Notes under the pieces: model-generated
Database searches by the model: none
What the model saw: the letters and a program-made list of their open reading frames with translations, nothing else
What the model was told of the DNA's origin: nothing
Translations under genes and position numbers: made by a program
Part shown: positions 60,403 to 64,000 of the stretch, piece by piece
How positions within the stretch are numbered: position 1 is the stretch's first letter
Layout: every line of letters begins with the position of its first letter
Origin: a virus
IMG/VR virus record: IMGVR_UViG_3300024239_000015
Coordinates: 1 to 64,000 of that record
Direction: 5' to 3' (one strand)
Length of the DNA stretch: 64,000 bases

Positions 60403-60917
60403 TGTACGTTTCCTTCTTTAGAGACAACCCAAATGACTGGACTTGCTTTTGTTACCAATTCGAACAGTAAACGATGTCCTAAACGACACTTAAACCACGC
60501 TTCCGTGTCAAGCGGCATAAAAGCGCGTATGGCATTCATCTTCGATAACCCATACCTCGCACCTAAGACGTACTTATCTACACCACTGTTTTCGTACAGA
60601 GTACGGAGGTGTCGGTGTAACACCTCTCGTCCGTTATTCGGTGTGCTGGTGTACCGTGGTGTGTTCTCTTCTATTACCCCTAGATGTAATTCAAACGGCT
60701 CCACACGACTAGCTAAACGGATCAGTTTCAATATACCAAATTGATCTAAGTACTCTTTGATTTTGGTTTCTGAAGCTAAAGCTCTTAACACAGAACACTC
60801 TTTGGTGGTTAATCTCAAGTGTCTGCTTAAAGACTCGTTCTCCAGTTGCGTGCTGATGATCAACTTCGCTAAGTCTTGTTTCAGTCGGGCGATGTTCAGA
60901 AATTTGATCACTCGCAT
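60399..60917 (-). CDS. HTH-like protein, paralogue family member 1
   Basis: 172 residues. N-terminal IKFLNIARLKQDLAKLI, middle VEPFELHLGV, then VLHRHLRTLYENSG and the helix-turn-helix-like LGARYGLSKMNAIRAF, C-terminal hydrophobic helix. The same order of blocks occurs in the genes at 60908 and 62113. A DNA-binding regulator is inferred. ATG at 60915-60917 has GGAGCCTTTAAA upstream and overlaps the previous gene. Confidence 0.62.
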   Translation of the reverse strand: MRVIKFLNIARLKQDLAKLIISTQLENESLSRHLRLTTKECSVLRALASETKIKEYLDQFGILKLIRLASRVEPFELHLGVIEENTPRYTSTPNNGREVLHRHLRTLYENSGVDKYVLGARYGLSKMNAIRAFMPLDTEAWFKCRLGHRLLFELVTKASPVIWVVSKEGNVQ

Positions 60918-61438
60918 TTTAAAGGCTCCGTGCTTGTGATAACAAACCGCGTAGGACACTGAGCCGCCACAACTGTCAATAGTGTCGTCAACCCCACGTG
61001 GTCTTTTTTAGTGATCTTTTCGTCACGCGCGGCCACTACCCGGCGTATTGCTGAAACGGTTAACCCCCACCGATACGCTAACTGCGGAGCCGTCTTTCCC
61101 GTCTTTTTGTAACACTCGCGTAACAACACAAAGAGTGAATGTTTGAATCGCGCATCGGTTGTCTGATAAGCAACTGTCGGTTCTTTTCCCACCGTGATCT
61201 CCACTGAAGTGAGACGCAAAAGGCTATTTAAGATACGATCGGTTTTGATCGCTTTTGTTTGTTCGCGATCTTTCCTCTGACTGAGATAGTGTATTCCGGC
61301 AATAGCTCTGTTGTCTATCCCTAGTTCTGTGTACACTCTTTTCACCATTCTCGTGCGCCGACGGACTTCAACCGAGAGCGCTCTCGCTAAGTCTTGTTTG
61401 AATTGTACTGGGTTTTCAAATACGATTTCTACCGACAT
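60908..61438 (-). CDS. HTH-like protein, paralogue family member 2
   Basis: 176 residues. VQFKQDLARALSV at the N-terminus, TSVEITVGK in the middle, FVLLRECYKKTGK, then the HTH-like APQLAYRWGLTVSAIRRVV, and LLTVVAAQ near the end. The clearest member of the trio. First gene behind the promoter motif at 61471. ATG with AAGGACACGTGAAAGA upstream. Confidence 0.65.
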   Translation of the reverse strand: MSVEIVFENPVQFKQDLARALSVEVRRRTRMVKRVYTELGIDNRAIAGIHYLSQRKDREQTKAIKTDRILNSLLRLTSVEITVGKEPTVAYQTTDARFKHSLFVLLRECYKKTGKTAPQLAYRWGLTVSAIRRVVAARDEKITKKDHVGLTTLLTVVAAQCPTRFVITSTEPLKCE

Positions 61439-61470
61439 TCTTTCACGTGTCCTTATTGTTGGTGTGGTTA

Positions 61471-61505
61471 GGTCCTAACAATAATGTATATCTGTTTTAA
61501 ATTCC
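61471..61505 (-). promoter_or_regulatory. Early-type promoter motif for the HTH genes
   Basis: Minus-strand AGATATACATTATTGTTAGGACC is identical over 22 bases to the 12052 copy, 35-65 bases before the start at 61438. Confidence 0.72.
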
Positions 61506-61524
61506 ATTTCTATAAGGCAAAAAA

Positions 61525-61546
61525 AGAGGAGACCGAAGTCTCCTCT
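61525..61546 (-). terminator. Terminator after 61552 gene
   Basis: AGAGGAGA-CTTCGG-TCTCCTCT stem on the minus strand is followed by TTTTTT. Confidence 0.85.
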
Positions 61547-61551
61547 TTATG

Positions 61552-61890
61552 CTACTTCAAAAGCTCTAATTTCAGATGGTGTTCGACCTCGATTGAGTCC
61601 CAATTAAACTTCAGGGATAAAAGCCACGAGTCACCCTCTAGAGGTCTCCACTTTAATTCCAACCAATAGTCGCCGGTACATTGTTGTTCCATCGCGTGTA
61701 TTCGTTTAATCGAGTAGAGATAAAAGAGAATCTGGCGTAACCTCCGGGTCAACGCATCTGAGAACACATCTGGGTGTCGTTGAGTTATGGTCCACAGATG
61801 TGCATCCGCCCAACTAGAATAGTCGCCTTCGTTGGCGTAGGCGTCGTGTACTTCCGGTAATCCAAACACTACGTCTAGGCCGACTGGCAT
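61552..61890 (-). CDS. Hypothetical protein, 112 residues
   Basis: Contains SSWADAHLWTITQRHPDVF and a C-terminal beta stretch (DYWLELKWRPLEGDSWLLSLKF). ATG at 61888-61890 is the first ATG; the frame stays open to a TTG at 61935 but no site is strong. The region upstream shows signs of a frameshift, so the true N-terminus may lie in another frame. Confidence 0.55.
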   Translation of the reverse strand: MPVGLDVVFGLPEVHDAYANEGDYSSWADAHLWTITQRHPDVFSDALTRRLRQILFYLYSIKRIHAMEQQCTGDYWLELKWRPLEGDSWLLSLKFNWDSIEVEHHLKLELLK

Positions 61891-61970
61891 TAGAGTGAAG
61901 TTTTGCTCGACTAAACCACGTCGCCTTTTCGTCAAAAAGTGCGGCGATGTTGTCTATGTGTATTTTGACT

Positions 61971-62087
61971 TCATCGAGAAGAGGGCGTAGATGACTGACG
62001 TTCGTTTTCTAACTGATTTAAGATTAAAGCGGTTTGTACTAAACGCACAAACGCTTTGTGGTCTTGATTTCTTTGTTCTTTCGTCAT
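61971..62087 (-). CDS. Small ORF, 38 residues, possibly frameshifted
   Basis: ATG with AAGGAAGAGTACT directly upstream encodes a helical peptide (DHKAFVRLVQTALILNQLENE). It stops at TGA, but an adjacent frame continues protein-like as LRPLLDEVKIHIDNIAALF. This suggests either a +1 shift or a broken gene. Confidence 0.45.
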   Translation of the reverse strand: MTKEQRNQDHKAFVRLVQTALILNQLENERQSSTPSSR

Positions 62088-62112
62088 AGTACTCTTCCTT
62101 CTTTCTTATCGT

Positions 62113-62619
62113 TTAACGAATTTCAATCACCACCGGAAGATGGTCTCTTAAGAAATCCAACAGAACAGGTAAAGACGCACGATTGTCCTGCCAATTTGGA
62201 TTGCTTGGTTTGATTAACAGTTTCTTCACAAACTCTAAAGGAACTCCCCATTGCAGCGCTAAGTCACTATACCGCAGTCTCGACTCTTTGTAGTACCTAC
62301 GGATAAATAGGTAAAGATCCAGGTGGAGATTCAGATTGGTAGTCTTGATTTCCCCTGGAGTTTCACTTTCACCCACGAGTACACGAAACGGAGCTAACGT
62401 CGCTGAGAAGTCTACGAGCGTTTGAATACAATACCGTGTTTGGTAATACACGCTACGGTCTAACGCTAAACCACGGAGGTTCGTGATCTCTTTCTCTTCA
62501 GTGTCGAGTTTCCTTGCTCGCTCTGCGTTGTCTTTACATGTCATTAGGTGTGACATCACAAAGATGGCGAGCCTACGCCTGAACTGAGGTTTCGTCTCGT
62601 ACTCAATTTCTACTAACAT
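62113..62619 (-). CDS. HTH-like protein, paralogue family member 3
   Basis: 168 residues. IEYETKPQFRRRLAIF at the N-terminus, LAPFRVLVGE in the middle, LFIRRYYKESRL, then YSDLALQWGVPLEFVKKLL as the HTH-like segment. Same block order as the other two members. ATG at 62617-62619; the GGATTAAGT binding site spans the stop of the previous gene. Confidence 0.6.
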   Translation of the reverse strand: MLVEIEYETKPQFRRRLAIFVMSHLMTCKDNAERARKLDTEEKEITNLRGLALDRSVYYQTRYCIQTLVDFSATLAPFRVLVGESETPGEIKTTNLNLHLDLYLFIRRYYKESRLRYSDLALQWGVPLEFVKKLLIKPSNPNWQDNRASLPVLLDFLRDHLPVVIEIR

Positions 62620-62621
62620 AC

Positions 62622-63002
62622 TTAATCCATTAACTTGATTACTAACACAGCCGCTCTGTGGGGGTTTGTCCAATGCCCGTCTTCGAACACTTCTAAGAAG
62701 CACAATAGAAAACGACGACCATCTTTATACCGCACTTCTATTCTATCTTCTACTGGTATTTGAGTCGGGTAGTGGATGTTCAGCAGCACACGGCTAGAAG
62801 AACTAACACAAAGAAGTCCTAAATAAGGTTCTTCGCCGTACGTACGTGTGATTTCAACTGAAGGAAACGCGATGGAGTCGCTGGTCAGTGAGGGTATCTG
62901 ATCCAGTAACCAACTCGATACCTGGGACGGAATCCCGTGTTTTGTAACCACCGAAACTTCAAAGTTATCCGTCGAGAATACCTGATTTACAAAGTCTGTC
63001 AT
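62622..63002 (-). CDS. Hypothetical protein, 126 residues
   Basis: Beta-rich (VLLNIHYPTQIPVEDRIEVRY, RRFLLCFLEVFED). ATG with GGGAGACAAAAC upstream; tight spacing with both neighbours. Function unknown. Confidence 0.6.
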   Translation of the reverse strand: MTDFVNQVFSTDNFEVSVVTKHGIPSQVSSWLLDQIPSLTSDSIAFPSVEITRTYGEEPYLGLLCVSSSSRVLLNIHYPTQIPVEDRIEVRYKDGRRFLLCFLEVFEDGHWTNPHRAAVLVIKLMD

Positions 63003-63190
63003 GTTTTGTCTCCCAATGGAAGTGAGTTCCCTCTATTAGCTAACTTCCTGTACGTCTCTACCGCTAACGTCAGGTGTTTGTTTAACGCGTCGAACTTACG
63101 GTTTTTCCAGAGTTCATGTGCTTCAGAACCCGGAGCGATACACAGTTCCCCGTGTTGAGGGTGTTGGTAAGTGATAGTTGCTTTATTCAT
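62999..63190 (-). CDS. Hypothetical small protein, 63 residues
   Basis: Contains HGELCIAPGSEAHELWKNRKFDALNKHL, a helical, charged peptide. ATG with GGAGTAGCG upstream; overlaps the next gene by 4 bases. No family. Confidence 0.58.
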   Translation of the reverse strand: MNKATITYQHPQHGELCIAPGSEAHELWKNRKFDALNKHLTLAVETYRKLANRGNSLPLGDKT

Positions 63191-63192
63191 CG

Positions 63193-64000
63193 CTACTCCG
63201 CTGGGATTAAGTCGATTGTGATTAACTTAAAGCTACCGTCTGCTGTTTGGATTCCACGTAAACCCATTTTCACCTCCCCTTTCTGTATACCTTCATACGC
63301 CGTCTGGGTGATTGGTTGTACGTGAGCTACATACGTGTGTGGATGTACGCGAGTAAGTTCTACTGTAGCCCCAACACGCTCAGGTTTAACTTCAAACGCA
63401 CGACGCTCCCATTCCTCGTCTGACATCTCAGGCGTGCGGATAGGGCGTCCGTATTCGGCGTGAAACGTTTTCTCTAAAGGAAATTCGTATTTCTCCAACT
63501 CCCGTGTAACGACATCTATCGGAATCCCCTTTGCTACAGCAAATCCGTTCAGATCACCTAACATTATCGTCGTGTACCCTTTTGGTAAGTAAGGGTCTAT
63601 CGCGACCGGTGTATCAAACATTTTGCTGCATTCCCATAACGCACGAGTGGCTTCTTTTACACCGTGTGTGTTTGCTAGGAATAGCAAAGTTGCTTCAGCG
63701 CCACCAGCGCGGATCGTAGTATCGGGGATAACCACACAGTAACCAATACCGTGATAGCATGCTCTGAGTATCGCGATAGGGTCGTGTTCTACAACAACGT
63801 CGATATGAAACCATTTCTGTGGTTTATGCCCTTCAGCGGTGGTTAAACACGCCCCTTTACGTAAGTTCGTCTGGGCGTACGTCGTGTCCGGCGGCGATTG
63901 AAATTTCCCGTACCACTTTAGTAAATGAAACAAACCCGCAGTGGTTTCGAATGGAACGTGAAATTTCTGCTTTCCCTTGAACGCATCGATGACAAGGTAG
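63193..64000 (-). CDS. Partial CDS, unknown protein (start outside window)
   Basis: The frame stays open from the stop at 63193 to the right edge (269 codons visible). Residues before a candidate TTG at 63931 (VIDAFKGKQKFHV, ETTAGLFHLLKW) look like ordinary protein, so the true start lies beyond 64000. The visible part has alpha/beta character, with DPIAILRACYHGIGYCVVIPD and a C-terminal beta domain (RVGATVELTRVHPHTYVAHVQ). No family recognised. Confidence 0.7.
   Translation of the reverse strand, partial: YLVIDAFKGKQKFHVPFETTAGLFHLLKWYGKFQSPPDTTYAQTNLRKGACLTTAEGHKPQKWFHIDVVVEHDPIAILRACYHGIGYCVVIPDTTIRAGGAEATLLFLANTHGVKEATRALWECSKMFDTPVAIDPYLPKGYTTIMLGDLNGFAVAKGIPIDVVTRELEKYEFPLEKTFHAEYGRPIRTPEMSDEEWERRAFEVKPERVGATVELTRVHPHTYVAHVQPITQTAYEGIQKGEVKMGLRGIQTADGSFKLITIDLIPAE

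Noticed and set aside
63193-63933. Complete gene starting at TTG 63931
   Set aside because: The frame continues with protein-like sequence to the window edge, so the gene is truncated rather than starting there.

Overview
This 64-kb window is a contiguous stretch of a very large tailed-phage genome, most likely a phiKZ-related jumbo myovirus. The evidence is a split multisubunit RNA polymerase, a PhuZ-like tubulin/FtsZ homologue, a divergent family B DNA polymerase, and a terminase - structural proteins - contractile sheath - tail tube block. There are no ribosomal, tRNA or metabolic operons. Genes are packed head-to-tail, mostly on the minus strand, with start/stop overlaps. Lipobox-bearing proteins suggest a Gram-negative host. 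Host and species cannot be named from sequence alone.

Left part (1-24.7 kb). 258-2357 is an SF2 helicase interrupted in its Walker A motif by a 191-residue intein with class 3 (W-C-T) hallmarks. 2427-7000 encodes the C-terminal halves of RNA polymerase beta' and beta; the beta gene is split by a group I intron. 7584-12002 is a three-gene operon of unknown function behind a conserved promoter-like motif. 12142-16540 holds an SSB-like protein, an SbcD/Mre11-like phosphoesterase and small genes. 16541-20097 is the N-terminal half of beta', which I reconstruct as three exons. Its two group I introns fall at FHRN|PTLH and inside the catalytic motif NCD|FDGD; the second carries an HNH homing endonuclease. 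20207-22003 is a 598-residue protein behind the same promoter motif, a candidate for an abundant early protein such as the phage-nucleus shell. 22273-24692 holds two plus-strand genes, one a probable internal head protein.

Middle part (24.7-50.2 kb). DNA polymerase, a candidate structured RNA, eight or nine small genes of similar architecture (27418-31538), the PhuZ-like protein, a SNF2-type helicase, and the morphogenesis block: TerL (39738-41906), three structural genes, tail sheath (47246-49309) and tail tube (49311-50174).

Right part (50.2-64 kb). A minus-strand accessory region of small genes: two small P-loop proteins, a DUF488-like protein, a pair of paralogous lipoproteins, several small membrane proteins, a metallophosphoesterase, and three paralogous helix-turn-helix-like proteins. 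Several small ORFs (28-39 codons) with good ribosome binding sites were found by eye.

Two regulatory signals recur. (i) A minus-strand promoter-like motif, AGATATAnATTAT, lies upstream of six transcription units. (ii) Hairpin terminators, many flanked by CATA on the left and TATG on the right, sit at most transcription-unit boundaries. In phiKZ, early promoters contain TATATTAC and late ones TATG, so the two signals may be the early and late switches here. All functional names rest on motif reading; no database search was run.
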